Source of the DNA: Lunularia cruciata
Taxonomy: Eukaryota > Streptophyta > Marchantiopsida > Lunulariales > Lunulariaceae
Direction: 5' to 3'
Length of the DNA stretch: 64,000 nt
Assembly (NCBI GenBank): GCA_948567375.1
Contig: OX419758.1
Location: 48,117,001 to 48,181,000, forward strand
Part shown: in pieces, positions 1 to 10,662 of the stretch
Layout of the letters: every line of letters starts with the position of its first letter
Numbering within the stretch: the first letter of the stretch is position 1
Translations under genes and position numbers: made by a program
Notes under the pieces: model-generated
Databases searched by the model: none
Told to the model about the DNA's origin: nothing
The model's input: the letters and a program-made list of their open reading frames with translations, nothing else

Positions 1-2140
1 CCATTGTGGAGAGGTGTCCATTTTAGATCCATATAACTTTAGGTGGTGGTTTGACACAGGAGATCACACGTGGAGAGCTAGTTGTTTAGACTCAGCCTGG
101 TCATCCGACTGATAGCTTGGTGGTGAGAGCTCAGGCTATTGTGACAATAGTTGAGTCATATGATGTGTTAGTCAAAGGAGTAACATTATACCCCATGGAT
201 TTCAGTATTGACTATTGGGAGGAGACAACCTCCTATGGACCAGGTTGGCAGTCAGGTGAGGGATGAGTATATTGCCTACCAATACGCTTCAATAGTAGCA
301 GTCTTGGCTCACAATAGTCCGAGACCATGGCAACATTAGTTTTAGCTTTTAGTGGTGCAATTACTTGGCTTGGTGATTTATTGGAGGGGAACGCCCATGC
401 AAAGGATACTCCAGTACCAAAGGAGATCACTTGGATTTGGGGTACAAGTGGGATTGTTCCATCCACCTTGGATGTTCCATTGTGGAGTTTTGAGGAGGCA
501 TTGCAACAATATGCAGATTGGTTGGTGCAACAAGCTTAGAGTGGAGCTTTTGTACTACCAAGAGATGAGTATGAGGATGAGCCTCAAGAGTCAATTACCT
601 TGACACCTCTGGATACCGCATTCATTGCTTGGCAGTATCCAATAGAGGGAGTATGTCTATTGGAGTTGTTCGGTGAGATTAACACCGGACTAGCTACTAT
701 ACTATAGGCAGGTATATGAGTACAGAGGTACTTGTATGTGGAGAGAGATGAGACTACCAGGAAAATCTCTCTCCGTCATGTGGCACACTTGGTCTATTGG
801 TATCCTAAGTTATTACCAATGTCAGAAGTCAGGGGTTACCAAAAGTCTTTACTAGCAGACATTTCTTTGCTGGGGCCGCATGATCTAGAGCAACATAGGC
901 TTGTTCATTTGGTGATTTTTGGATGGCCATGTTAGGGACATACACGTGTTGGCCAAGGTTTAGGTCTTTAGGATCCCCATTCTGGTGTGTTTTGGGAGAT
1001 GTTATGGATACTACAACATCTCCAAGTTCATTAGACCGTTTCTCCAACTTACATTTTTGAAAACTTCCCTTTGATAGGTGATTCTTGCACCCAGGTGGTG
1101 GCGAGTACACATCAAGTCCATCCTTGGATGGGACCTACTGTTTTGTTAGATGCAACCAAAGTGAGATCACGATCTCATCATCTTTGTCTCTGGTGGATGA
1201 ACCTCTTACCTAGAGAGGTTCTATAGTGTGCTTATGATAGGATTCAACGACTAGACCACATCATTGTTGATGTCATCTTGGATGTTGGGTGTCAATCTCA
1301 AATGATGGTAGTGGCTGATAGGTCACCTATGGTAGTGGTGAACCTAGTTGGACAGCCTAGAGCCGCACTTATGAGTTTCACAGGCTCTCATGCTTTCAAG
1401 AGGGATGTCTTGGATTGGTTTGGGACTCACAATTACAGCAGTTGGTGGAGCCCAAGGCCAATGAGAGAGAGTAGATGATGGGTTTTTGCACTAGTATTAT
1501 TTTTGTTCTAGTAATGTTAGAGATATCTAGGCATCAAGTTTAGGTCAAGCTATAGACCTGAATTGTTTGATCTAGACTATGAGCTTTTGCTTGGTAAAGC
1601 AACGTAGAATGCGCTTGATAGGCATCACCACTCGGACACTTGTGAGCCTTGTGCCTATGGAGACAATTCAGGCACATGTTGGGGGTGATGGACCAAGTAG
1701 ACATGGTATTCTTGGGACACAACTGATAGCTACTAGGGAGAATGGTCTACTTGGAGTCCATCCAAGTGAGCATGGGCTACTTGGATTACACTCTTGCTCT
1801 ACTTGGGATGTTGCTAGAGGTGTGTGGAGTTTGTAGGCAAAGTAAAGGAAGTTTTTCACACTGAGATTGGGACCTCTAGTGCTTGGGAGCATGATACTAT
1901 TACTCAGTGTAGCAACTAGTAAGTATGTCTTCCACTCCTATGATAGTTACAAAGGATGCTTGGGAGCTAAATCTTGGACCCAAGCTTATTGGAGAGGAAA
2001 GATAAAGGGTCTGGAGGTTCTTGAAGAGCTACAAAAGTTGTTTTGCCTTTAGTATGAAGGATTTGGGTGCTCTAAAGGGACCTAGTATATGGATTGAGCT
2101 GACTAGTCATACACTAGTTTTCTAACGTCCTTACGATATA
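1..2140 (+). pseudogene. Element 1 Gag/protease region, very decayed
   Basis: Upstream of the RT, this stretch reads as short plus-strand open segments (for example 327-539 and 1579-1836) broken by stops. No intact Gag, zinc knuckle or DSG/DTG protease motif could be read with confidence. It is assigned to Gag/protease only by position in front of RT. The last part, about 2040-2145, gives peptide resembling the short conserved lead-in to RT in this family. CpG is very rare here. No promoter or 5' LTR lies within the window. Confidence 0.4.
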
Positions 2141-2145
2141 GTGAT

Positions 2146-2830
2146 ATGGAGAGGATATTGATTCAAAGTCGGGGTAGTGACCTTTTTGAGGTTGGTTTGG
2201 TGGAGATTTCACATGGAGAGTATGCATCAACTACAATGATGCTAGCCAAGAAGGATATGCCTGGCAACTACACATATAGGCAGATGTATAAAGATTACCA
2301 TTCTATCAACCGACAGGCTAGGGCTGATTGGTATGCAATGCCTACACCGGAAGAGATCTTTGATGTGATTGGGTATGCAAAGGTCTTCAATACTTTGGAT
2401 CTTGGAGCAGGATATCATTAATTGATGATCAGGGAGGAAGATAAGTCCAAGATAGCATTTTGGGCTATTGATCCTCACGGTAAGGATGTGTTATATTAGT
2501 GGAGGTTCTTACCATTTGTTTTAAAGAATGCTCCTCTTGAGTTCCAAAGGGTCATGGACATGATCCTAGTTGGATTGGATTTTTCTTGGTGCTATATTGA
2601 TGACATTTTAGTCTATAGCACTATTGTGGAGGAGCATGAGAGATAGTTGTTGGAGGTCTTTGAGAGGTTGAGATCTCATGGACTCAAATTACATCTTGGG
2701 AAGTGTAGTTCTTCCACGAGTAGGTTGAGTACTTGGGTCACACTATCTACCTTGGAGGACTTGGTGTTCAGCATACCAAGGTGGAAGCTATTGCACGTAT
2801 TCCTTGGCCTACAGATGTGAGCAGCATGTG
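2146..2830 (+). pseudogene. Element 1 reverse transcriptase
   Basis: The segment starting at 2146 carries RT fingers-region peptide with SHGEYASTTMMLAKKD followed by MPTPEEIFD and FNTLDLGAGYH. The catalytic YIDDILVYS motif lies at about 2593-2619 (Tyr-Ile-Asp-Asp codons 2593-2604), typical of Ty3/gypsy RT. In-frame stops occur right after GYH (TAA), at LY*WRF (TAG, about 2497) and at ER*L (TAG, about 2646), each where Gln is usual in the family. The catalytic Asp pair is retained but the gene cannot be expressed as one protein. Confidence 0.8.
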
Positions 2831-2839
2831 AGCATTCCT

Positions 2840-3461
2840 TGGGTTGTTGAACTTCTATCATCAATATGTTAGAGGATTTAGTGCCATTTCCAAGGCCTTG
2901 ATGAAGTTGACCAAGCTTACACATGAGTGGTGTTGGGGAGATGAGCAAGAGAGAGCTTTTGTAGAGCTCAAGGAGAGGTTGACATTTGCTCCTATTTTGA
3001 CTAGACCAATTAGAGGACAACCATCTTAGGTTCACACTGATTAGAGTATGTCGGGGCTTGGAGCAATGCTTACCCAAGATGATGATGAGGGGAAGGAGTT
3101 TGTGGTGGCCTATGCTAGTCGCTCCAAAAACTCAATGGAGGCACAATATAGTTCATATGAGGGAGAGTGCTTGGCAACAATTTGGGCAGTTGCTCATTTC
3201 CGATGTTACTCATTTGGTAACCCCTTCATTCTCATCATTGATCATCAGCCACTGAAGCGATTGATGGAGTCCAACAAGCTTTTAGGGAAACTTGCGCAAT
3301 GGACTCTGATTTTACAAGAGTATGATTTCATGGTTGATCATAGATATGGAGTGGTGAACCATGATGCAGATGAGTTGAGTAGAAATCCATGTCTCAACCA
3401 GCAAGATCAGACCGGACCACATTGGCATGGTAACTTAGATGAGGAGATGGTGCAAGGTTGA
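2840..3461 (+). pseudogene. Element 1 RT connection and RNase H
   Basis: The segment at 2844-3029 matches the RT thumb/connection (FYHQYVRGFSAISKAL, then WGDEQERAFVELKERL). RNase H follows from about 3030: the HTD start, SYEGECLATIWAVAHFR, then DHQPLKRLMES, and a conserved tail ending in DADELSRNP near 3395. Two stops lie near 3028 and 3043, the second inside the RNase H start motif where Trp is usual (TGG to TAG). The domain is otherwise colinear with the family. Confidence 0.8.
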
Positions 3462-3469
3462 CATGCATT

Positions 3470-4640
3470 TGCCTTTTTGTGTATATTTTTTGAGGCTTTG
3501 GTGGTATCTCTCTCATTGCATGCAAGAAAAGTTATTGAGGTCATAGATCCAAAGAGTGAAGATATTGGTATAGTTCAGCAAGACATTCATGATGATGTCT
3601 TAGTGATGGACTATCTTTGCACTGGTGTTGTGGGTGGCATAGTTGGGGCCAAGGAGAGAGACCATGTTCTTCAGCAAGCTAGATGGTTTAGATGGGAGGG
3701 TAGACACCTTTTGCGTGTATGGGAGGATAGTAAAGTGTGAGTAGTACCACTTTCATCTTAGAGACTATAATTGGTCCGTCATGCTCACGAGGAGCTAGAA
3801 CATTTTGGAGTAAAGCATACCTATAGCTTACTCTAGAGTCATTATTGGTGGCGTAGTATGCAGACCAAGGTATAACAATTTGTTGCTAGATGTGTGGTTT
3901 GTGATTGAGTTAGAGCATCAATACTCCTATGCTAGAATTACACCCATTACTTATTATGGGATTGGATTACCGACTTTGCTAGACCTTAACCGTTGATTGT
4001 GAGGAATCATCAATATGTTTTGGTGATGGTGGAGCACTTCTCCAAGTGGATTGAGTTGGTGGTACTTCCTGAAAAGTCTAGTGAAGGGATGGCTTATTTG
4101 TTCCTAGATCGGGTTCTTAGTCATTTTGGTGCACCAATTGAGGTTTTGATCAAGGTATAGAGTTCTTGGGAGAGTTTCAAGTCTTGTGTGACAAAGCTTT
4201 GATTGAACATCATACTACCTCCCGAGATCAACTTAAGGCAGATGGATTAGCAGAGAGAGTGGTTCAGACGGTGAAGAGAGGATTGCAAAAGTACAATTTG
4301 CAGAGAGGCCACTTAAGAGATTGGGATCTCCAATTACCTTGGTTGGCCATGGGCTATTAGTTCAGCCGGCAAGCTCCCTTAGTATCCTTCTCTTCTTACT
4401 TTCTATGTTATGGACAAGATCTAGATTTACTTGTAGCCATTTGTTGAGATGCTATTGAAGTTTTGGACTTAGATGATCCAAATGTATGGATGAGCACATG
4501 TTCTTAATGTGCAAAGATCTTTTGGAGAGTGATGCCAATGGCCTTTGAGAACTTGGCAATTGCTCAGCATAGAGATACCTTACACTATGCTACTATTCAA
4601 GGAGGAGGTTATAGACCCTTGATCCGTCAATTTCATCCAG
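3470..4640 (+). pseudogene. Element 1 integrase
   Basis: After a linker (3477-3740) the zinc-binding HHCC region is visible in broken form (RHAHEELEHFG, later CVVCD, about 3780-3905). The core contains VMVEHFSKWIELVVLPEKS and LDRVLSHFGAPIEVL (about 4024-4150). A one-base shift at about 4155 leads into GEFQVLCDKALIEHHTTS and ADGLAERVVQTVKRGLQKY, which includes the third catalytic acidic position (Glu in AERV). The second catalytic Asp, expected just before EFL, has been lost at the frameshift. Several stops break the domain. Confidence 0.7.
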
Positions 4641-4672
4641 GAGACTATGCATATCTATAGTAAAAAACACCA

Positions 4673-5005
4673 ATGACACTTGGTGTTTCTATAGGCTGCA
4701 CTATCTTGAGAGTGTGTGAGGTTTTGCCATCTGGAGTCCTTGTGTTGGAAGGACATGATGGAGTTTTTTGGAAGTATCATATACGCAATTGTGTGCCATG
4801 CCACCTCTTAAAGATTGATGGTACTATGGACCCAATCTTGGCACTTGTACGTGCAGGCTTGAGGTGTATGTTATGTGGCTCTTCAGGTGGAGCTGCTATT
4901 ATGTTAGTGTGTGATACCTATTCAAGATGATGGCATATGGCATGTTTGACTCTTCCCTTCATGGTGGCTCCTTTGGGACAGCAGTAATGTCATAGATGTA
5001 CTTGA
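4673..5005 (+). pseudogene. Element 1 Pol C-terminus with PHD-finger-like domain
   Basis: The open segment 4673-4930 reads as an integrase C-terminal beta-barrel-like part (RVCEVLPSGVLVLEGHDG, then HIRNCVPCHLLKIDGT) followed by zinc ligands in PHD order. These are CMLC (4865-4876), CDTY (the second Cys appears changed to Tyr by TGT to TAT), WHMAC (about 4931-4945) and CHRC (4988-4999), ending at TGA 5003-5005. Two in-frame stops lie inside (before WHMAC and before CHRC). The spacing C-x2-C, C-x2-(C), H-x2-C, C-x2-C fits a PHD finger. Many Ty3 elements instead carry a chromodomain here, as element 2 does. A PHD finger could tether integrase to modified histone H3 tails, which is an inference. 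Confidence 0.65.
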
Positions 5006-5175
5006 CATATAGCTAGTTCATCCTTTATATGGTATAGATTGTAGATATGCGACTAACAATGGGGCTCAATAGCACTCGGCCTCCTGATCTTTGCCCATCA
5101 TTAGGGTATACCATATACTTGGAGTAGATGGCTATTTGGAGTAAGAGGGACCTAACCGCCAGCTAGGGAGGCAAT

Positions 5176-5336
5176 TGTGGCACTTTAGAGTCTATGTATG
5201 ACTTATGTGTGAGTAATATGTCTATAGTGTATGATGTTGACAATGATGTATGTTGTGTAGCAATGTATATACGCACGACAACTATCACACCATTTGTAGT
5301 ATCACATCTAGATTGCCCGGACACTGGAGTTGCAAT
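5176..5336 (+). repeat. Composite LTR-like repeat, left part (split by element 2)
   Basis: It begins with TGTGGCAC after a purine tract and carries a module of about 105 bp ending in GTATATACGCACGACA. That module recurs at about 11631-11763 and 11956-12063. The first 53 bp of a 262-bp module (from 5284) follow, and are interrupted at 5336 by the LTR of element 2. The rest of that module resumes at 10968. This is most likely the 3' LTR of element 1, but its far end is not certain. Confidence 0.6.
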
Positions 5337-5759
5337 TGTAAAAGACCAAAACCAAGGAGAGAAATAGGAGAATGGAAACTCACATTGGGACACTAAAATG
5401 AGGGAAAACTCCAAATGCCTAGCATGAGCTTCAGCCTTGGTATTTATAGGTAGCATACAAGACTCTTGAAGCTTCTCAAGAAGCTTCATTGAGCCGCTTT
5501 CTTGGAGTGCAAGCCAAGTTAATTAGGAAGCTTCTCAAGAAGCTTCCTTCTAGAAGCCGCCTACTTGGCATGCAAGCTAAGCTAGTTAGAAGCTTCTAGA
5601 AGCTTCCTTCTAGAAGCTACCTACTTAGGGCGCAAGTTAACTAGTTAGGAAGCTTCCCAAGAAGCTTCTTAGATGCTTCTAGAATATTCTAGGCTATTTT
5701 GTCTTATTCTCTACTTTGTAAGCCCGACTAACTTTGTCTCTAAACTCCATATTGTTACA
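5337..5759 (-). repeat. Element 2, 3' LTR
   Basis: A 423-bp direct repeat of 10557-10967. Read on the minus strand, U3 contains repeated GAAGCTTC palindromes and a perfect TTCnnGAAnnTTC (5677-5689), then TATAAATA (complement of 5441-5448). The four-unit run GAAnnTTCnnGAAnnTTC at 5589-5606 is intact in this copy. The last codons of the Pol reading frame run into this LTR and stop at 5694. Confidence 0.95.
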
Positions 5760-6215
5760 TATTCCCCCGCTGCTAGTTGGTGATGTCCTCGTTGCCAGTA
5801 AAGCTTCGAAGTCCTTGATGGCCATCTGTGAATTCTGGAGGTGAGAAAGAGGTTCCCATGTGGCATCATGAAGGGGATACCCTTTCCAAAGGACCTTGTA
5901 CTCCGTATGTTGGCGACGGCCTCGTTGAATATGGCAACGCGCAAGGATACGATCAACTTTGTACTCCTCATGATCATTGATAGGGATAGGAAGAGGGGGA
6001 GGTTGGACTCGAGAGGAAAAGGAAGAAGGGTTAGGAACAAAGGGTTTTAACTTGGAAACATGAAAGACAGGATGGATACACATGTGACAAGGTAAGGCAA
6101 GTCGATAAGCAACAAGAGAGATAATGTGGGTGATATCAAAGAGTCCTATCCAATTAGGAGCAAGTTTACAAACTTGGGTATCAAATGGGAGAGGGAGGTT
6201 ACTAGAGGATATCAT
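5694..6215 (-). pseudogene. Element 2 integrase C-terminus and chromodomain
   Basis: The same frame as the integrase core. It starts with KLAPNWIGLFDITHI and HPVFHVSKLKPFV, typical of the integrase C-terminal region. A chromodomain follows at residues 84-130 (5826-5966): EYKVDRILARCH, then TEYKVLWKGYPLHDATWEP. The aromatic cage and the WKGY and WEP signatures are visible. The chromodomain places element 2 among chromoviruses and would direct integration to methylated histone H3 chromatin. The frame runs 66 nt into the 3' LTR and stops at 5694. Confidence 0.95.
5760..5772 (-). other. Element 2 polypurine tract
   Basis: The minus strand reads GCAGCGGGGGAATA directly before the 3' LTR start TGTAACA. 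A purine run at this place primes plus-strand DNA synthesis in LTR elements. It also encodes the last Pol codons before the LTR. Confidence 0.65.
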
Positions 6216-6320
6216 GACTTTATCACCAACTTCAAAGGTGAGATCACGACAATGATGGTCTGCATATTGTTTTTGGTGATTCTAAGCAACAAGGAAGTGA
6301 GATTTGGCTTGTTGGAGAGA

Positions 6321-6992
6321 TTAGGATATAATGGTCAAGAATGTAGAAGTATGAGGAACTTGAGAGGGAGGGGGAGCAAGAAGAGAATCTGGAACAAGCG
6401 GATCTTGGCCAAAATTGAGAAAGAAGTGAGAAAATCTAGTGCTTGCCTGTTTGGAATTGTTGTAGGCAATTTCCACAATTGCAAGATATTCATCCCAGTT
6501 GGTATAGTGGACATTGACAAAGGCCCGCAACATATCATCTAATGTACAATTGGCGCGTTTGGTTTGTCCATCAGTTTGAGGATGATAGGCCGTGGATAAA
6601 GCAAGCTTGGTGCCAAGTATCTGGAAGAGTGCTTGCCAAAACTTCTCGGTAAATTGAGGATCTCGGTCGAAGATGAGTGCACATGGCATCCCATGATGCT
6701 TGAAGACATTGTTGAAGTAGATTTGCGCTAAGGTTGGAGCATCCACGGTATCACAGGTTGGTGCCAAGTGGATTTGCTTACTAAGCTTATCCACAAACAC
6801 CACAATTGCGGTGTGTCCTTGTTTTGTCTTTGGCAAGGATGTGATGAGATCCAAGCTCACATGCTCCCAATGAGCGGATGGAATGGCAAGTGGTTGAAGG
6901 AGTCCACTCGGCTTCTGGTTGTTGGCCTTGTTCCGTTGGTAACTTTCACATGATCAAACAAAGTCTTGAACATTTTGTGTCATGTTGGGCCA
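6321..6992 (-). pseudogene. Element 2 integrase core
   Basis: The core reads SLDLITSLPKTKQGHTAIVVF (first Asp) and CALIFDRDPQFTEKFWQ (second Asp), then AYHPQTDGQTKRAN. At the third catalytic position the family has Glu, but this copy has Lys (codon on complement of 6558-6560). This is a G-to-A change that would abolish strand transfer. A TGA lies near 6951 and the open frame ends at 6321. Everything remains in the same frame as RT, with no frameshift. Confidence 0.9.
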
Positions 6993-7727
6993 TCACCATT
7001 GGCGTTGGAAGGTGACCAAGGTCTTGTCCACTCCCATGTGACCAGCTATTGGTAAATCATGGGCTTCTTGAAGGCGCACAAGTCGAAGATCACCTTTGGC
7101 TAGAACATAGATTTGGTCTACATGGAATAAAAGGCCTTCCTTGAAAGAGAAGGTGTTGTACTCCTTGTCGCGTGCTGTCAGACAACCGTGTACCATTTGG
7201 AAGAAGGGATCTTGTTGTAGAGCTGATTGAAACTCATTATAGACCTTAGGGTCAATGGACACCGTTGTAATTGCCGCCGTGATGAGACAAAGATCCTTCA
7301 AATCAAGTTGTCGTGATAGAGCATCGGGGATGACATGGAACCGACCTAGTTTGTACTCAAGTTTGATGTCAAACAATTGGAGTTGCTCTTCCCATTGATG
7401 ATGCTGACTCTTCATGTGCTCCAAGTGTAAGGTCTGCAACAATGGTTTGTGATCAGTTTGCATGATCACTTGTTTCCCCAAGAGATAATGCCTCCATACC
7501 TTGGTGGCATATACCATTGCAAGTTGTTCCCGATCTTGAGCAGAGTAATTTCTTTCAGCTGTATTTAGTTGGCGAGACACAAAGGCAATAGGATGTAGTC
7601 CATCTGTAAATTCCTATTGCAACACAACTCCAATTGCAAAGTTAGAAGCATCAAAATCAACCACACAAGGTAGTTGAGGATCATATGGTTGAAGAATAGG
7701 CCTTGAAGACACCATATGCTTTAACTT
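6993..7727 (-). pseudogene. Element 2 RNase H and integrase zinc region
   Basis: RNase H reads VDFDASNFAIGVVLQ (stop TAG near 7615), AERNYSAQDREQLAMVY and MQTDHKPLLQTLHLEH. The family tail FHVIPDALSRQ follows, then the integrase zinc region with the two His in AHDLPIAGHMGVDKT. The open part 7580-6993 ends at TGA 6995-6993 after RQW. The second zinc Cys downstream (SCESYQRNK, about 6945) appears changed to Tyr. Confidence 0.9.
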
Positions 7728-8462
7728 CTAGAATGCTTCTTCATGCTTGGTGGTCCACTGGAAGCTCGAGTTCTTTCCCAAGAGGTCAGTCAATGGTGTA
7801 GCCACGTGAGCATAATAGTGGATGAACCGTCGATAAAAACTAGCCAATCCATTGAATGCTTGTACTTCTATAGCATCCTTCAAGGTAGGCCAATCAGTAA
7901 TGGCCTTGATCTTCTCTTCTTCCATCTTGATCCCCTCTGATGAGATCTTATGACCCAAGAAGGTAATCTCCTTTTGCCAAAAAGCACACTTTGACTTCTT
8001 GCAGTAAAATTTCCACTGTCGTAGTCGTCTTAGAACTTCTTGCACACGATTCTTGTGTTTTGCCTCTGTCCTACTATAGATTAAGATATCATCTAAGAAC
8101 ACTACCATGGACTGATCCAATAGTCCCTCCAACACCCAATGCATCTGATCTATGAAGACTGCTGGAGTATTAGTGAGTCCAAATGGTAGAACTCTCCACT
8201 CAAAATGTCCATACCTTGTGCGAAAGGCAGTCTTTTGCACGTCCTCTCCTTCAATAGGAATTTGCCAATAGCCGCTACAAAGATCCGGCTTGGAAAAGTA
8301 GCGTGCTCCACTTAATTGGTCAAGCAAGTCGTTGATCCGAAGCAAGGGATATGCATTCTTCACGGTTTGCTTATTAAGCCCACGGTAATCAATATAGAAA
8401 TGAAGTCCTCCATCCTTCTTTGGAACAAATAGTACCGGTGCTCCCCATGGAGAGGTACTATG
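7728..8462 (-). pseudogene. Element 2 reverse transcriptase
   Basis: In the Pol frame: WGAPVLFVPKKDGGLHF, then YRGLNKQTVKNAYPLLRI, FSKPDLCSGYWQIPI, FEWRVLPFGLTNTPAVF, the catalytic VVFLDDILIYS (FLDD codons 8088-8099), and FLGHKISSEGIK. The domain is continuous for 211 residues from 8363 to the TAG at 7730-7728. The Ty3 RT motifs are intact, including both Asp of the catalytic pair. Confidence 0.95.
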
Positions 8463-9359
8463 TCATATGAAATCCTTCTCCAACAACTCTGTAAGTGTTG
8501 TTTGTAACTCCTCCAACTCCTTTGGTGAGAGCCAATAGATTGGTCTACTCAATGGAGTACTCCCTGGCAATAACTCAATCTTGAAAGGCATACCTTGATC
8601 AGAGGGTAATCCCTTTGGCAGATGATCTGGAAACACATCTACAAACTCCTGAACTATCCGATCAGCCGTTGCTTGATACGGCACCTGGCCCTCCTTAGAT
8701 TGTTCTTGTGCAATTGGCTTGATCCACACCGCAAATACAGACTTATCTTCCTCCAAATCTTGCTCTATGGTTACTTCATTAACAAACTTCCCTTCTAGGG
8801 ACTCATCTCTCTTCCAAGCTTGCTCCATGGTTGCCTTCTTGGCAAACTTCCCATCTTGGGACTCATCTCCCTTCCAGATTTGCTCTATGGCTACCTTCTC
8901 AACAAACTTTCCATCTTGGGACTGACTATTCTTAGGTGTCTTACTCAGAGGTGCCAAACAACCTAATCGGAAATTCCTACCTTGGTGTTGTACTTGAATT
9001 TGACGTTGGGTCCAATCGAATTGAACCTTATGACGTTCAAGCCAAGGTAGAACCAGAATGATATTATAGTGTAGAAGTGCCACTACAAACCTCATACACT
9101 CCAAATACTCCTTCCCAATCTTGAAGGTAACAGGATGCAAGGTGCAGAATGCATAACCTTTTCTACCATCCGCCATCATCAAACTACTTCCAATCATTGG
9201 CTTGATAGGAATACCCAATTCCTTTGCTACTTGCATAGATATGCAATTCTTTGAACTTCCAGAATCAACCAAAATCCTACAACCCCGATTAGATATTGTA
9301 CCTTGCAAGTGAAGCAAACTTGCATAGGTCAAGCTTTCAATCCCATTGGAACTAATCAA
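8463..9359 (-). pseudogene. Element 2 protease and spacer
   Basis: A 298-residue open stretch in the Pol frame. The retropepsin motif LVDSGSSKNCIS has its DSG codons at 9258-9266, followed by the LPWLERHKVQFDW region typical of the C-terminal half of the protease. A spacer then carries three 20-residue repeats, and after it the start of RT (FPDHLPKGLPSDQGMPFKIE, PIYWLSPKELEELQ). It ends at TGA 8465-8463 in the sequence KDFI*HSTSPWG, where Arg (CGA) is usual, so one CpG transition broke it. Confidence 0.9.
8760..8925 (-). repeat. 60-bp coding tandem repeat in element 2 spacer
   Basis: Three consecutive units of 60 bp (8760-8819, 8820-8879, 8880-8925 partial) encode variants of a 20-residue unit with the pattern [SD]-x-[DE]-GKF-x5-[IM]EQ-x4-[DE]E. 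They lie between protease and RT, a region with low structural constraint. The units differ from each other by several substitutions, so the expansion is older than the insertion or the family carries it. Confidence 0.85.
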
Positions 9360-9465
9360 GTTCCCAATAGGCGGCTCAAAATCTCCTACTTGGATTCTTT
9401 GTTTCCTTGATCATTCTGTTCCACAAATTCCATCTGGGCAACTTGTCGAGGTCACCCATTCCTAA

Positions 9466-10285
9466 GTGGACATTCAGCAATGCGATGTCCAACTTGGCGA
9501 CAATAAAAGCAACCTCCATTTTATCATAATCTTTCTCTATCTACTGTGCCAAGTGGTCTTTGTTGGATAGTATCAATCTCCATTGGTACTGGTTCTTCCA
9601 CTCGTGGTAATGGTAGGTTTTGTGTAGGTCAAGGTTGAGACCAAGTTGTTGCAACTAAGGAATCAAAACGCTCAGCCAATTGCATGGCTTCTTCTACGTT
9701 CTGTGGCTCTCACATGGTCACCTCCAATCTGGTTCGTGACTTCAATCCTTGCACAAATCGATCCAGAACTTCACCTTCTTGGATATCTGGAATTTGCATG
9801 ATGATATTCTGAAATTGTGTGATGTAGCTTCTCATTGAGCCAATCTGCCTCAACTCCGCCAATTTATCTTGTGCAACTCGGGTGGCATTTATAGTCTAAA
9901 ATTGACCAAGTATTGCATCCTTGAATTTTGCCCATGTCAAAATTAGTGTAACAATTTGTCGTTCAGCTCTTTCTACTCGGAATCGCCACCAAAGTTTTGC
10001 CACACCATCCAATTGGCTAGAAGCCAAGAGAATTTGTTTCCACTTGTCTTGAAGATTGGTGGCCTCAAAGTAACATTCACAGTCAAACACAAAATTCTCC
10101 ACTGTGCCTGGAAGATTCTTGCCTTCAAACACCTTGGGTTTTGGAAATCGAATGCGATCTTCTCCATCTCAAACTAGCGCTCCGTCTATCTGTTCTTGTC
10201 GTTGCTGGTCTTATTCATCCAACAATCGAGTAAGATGCTTGATTTGTTGTTGCATTGCAAGGATAACATCCGGTATTGCCGCCAT
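9466..10285 (-). pseudogene. Element 2 Gag with CCHC zinc knuckle
   Basis: A probable start ATG lies at 10285 (MAAIPDVILAMQQQIKHL). Two early stops follow (TAA, then TGA), then an open stretch 10132-9896 with typical retrotransposon Gag peptide (FEGKNLPGTVENFVFDCE, then KLWWRFRVERAE). The same frame ends in a perfect CCHC knuckle, CFYCRQVGHRIAEC, at 9470-9511. A TGA directly follows the knuckle region. Gag would form the virus-like particle and bind the RNA. The Gag frame is shifted by -1 relative to Pol, which starts in another frame before 9359. Confidence 0.85.
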
Positions 10286-10536
10286 CGCTTCTACTCTATT
10301 CCACTACCCTCAATTTATCTATTTGATTAACACATAGATACAACACGTCCACAGTTCTCCATAAGTTACAACTGGAAGTATCAAGGGTTCCTCTGACACG
10401 GTGATCATATGTAGAAAATCCTGCCCGAAGCGTGAGGTGATGAATTGTGCGAAACAATGCTTTGGTAATATCTGGACATGAAAGTTCCAATGGTTTGGCG
10501 GAAGTGGATTTGGTGGTCCATAAATTCCATCCATCC

Positions 10537-10556
10537 CATTCCTACTTTGATACCAA
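10537..10556 (-). other. Element 2 primer-binding site
   Basis: Immediately inside the 5' LTR the minus strand reads TGGTATCAAAGTAGG. Its first part matches the start of the TGGTATCAGAGC site complementary to the 3' end of plant initiator tRNA-Met, with later mismatches. The position directly abutting the LTR supports the call. Confidence 0.8.
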
Positions 10557-10662
10557 TGTAAAAGACCAAAACCAAGGAGAGAAATAGGAGAATGGAAAAT
10601 CACATTGGGACACTTGAAAATAAGGGAAAACTCCAAATGCCTAGCATGAGCTTCAGCCTTGG

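Larger units (their letters stand above)
1..5336 (+). mobile_element. Element 1: decayed Ty3/gypsy retrotransposon, 5' end outside window
   Basis: A long plus-strand relic read from scattered open segments in several frames. In order they resemble a Gag/protease region (about 1-2100, barely recognisable), reverse transcriptase (2146-2700), RNase H (about 2840-3400), integrase (about 3760-4400) and a C-terminal PHD-like finger (4865-4999). The Pol order RT-RNaseH-IN identifies a Ty3/gypsy element. Most breaks are TAG, TAA or TGA at positions where this family normally has Gln, Trp or Arg, and CpG is nearly absent, both consistent with methylation-driven decay. A purine-rich tract (about 5163-5171) followed by TGTGGCAC at 5176 suggests the start of the 3' LTR. 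That LTR is split by element 2. Confidence 0.85.
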
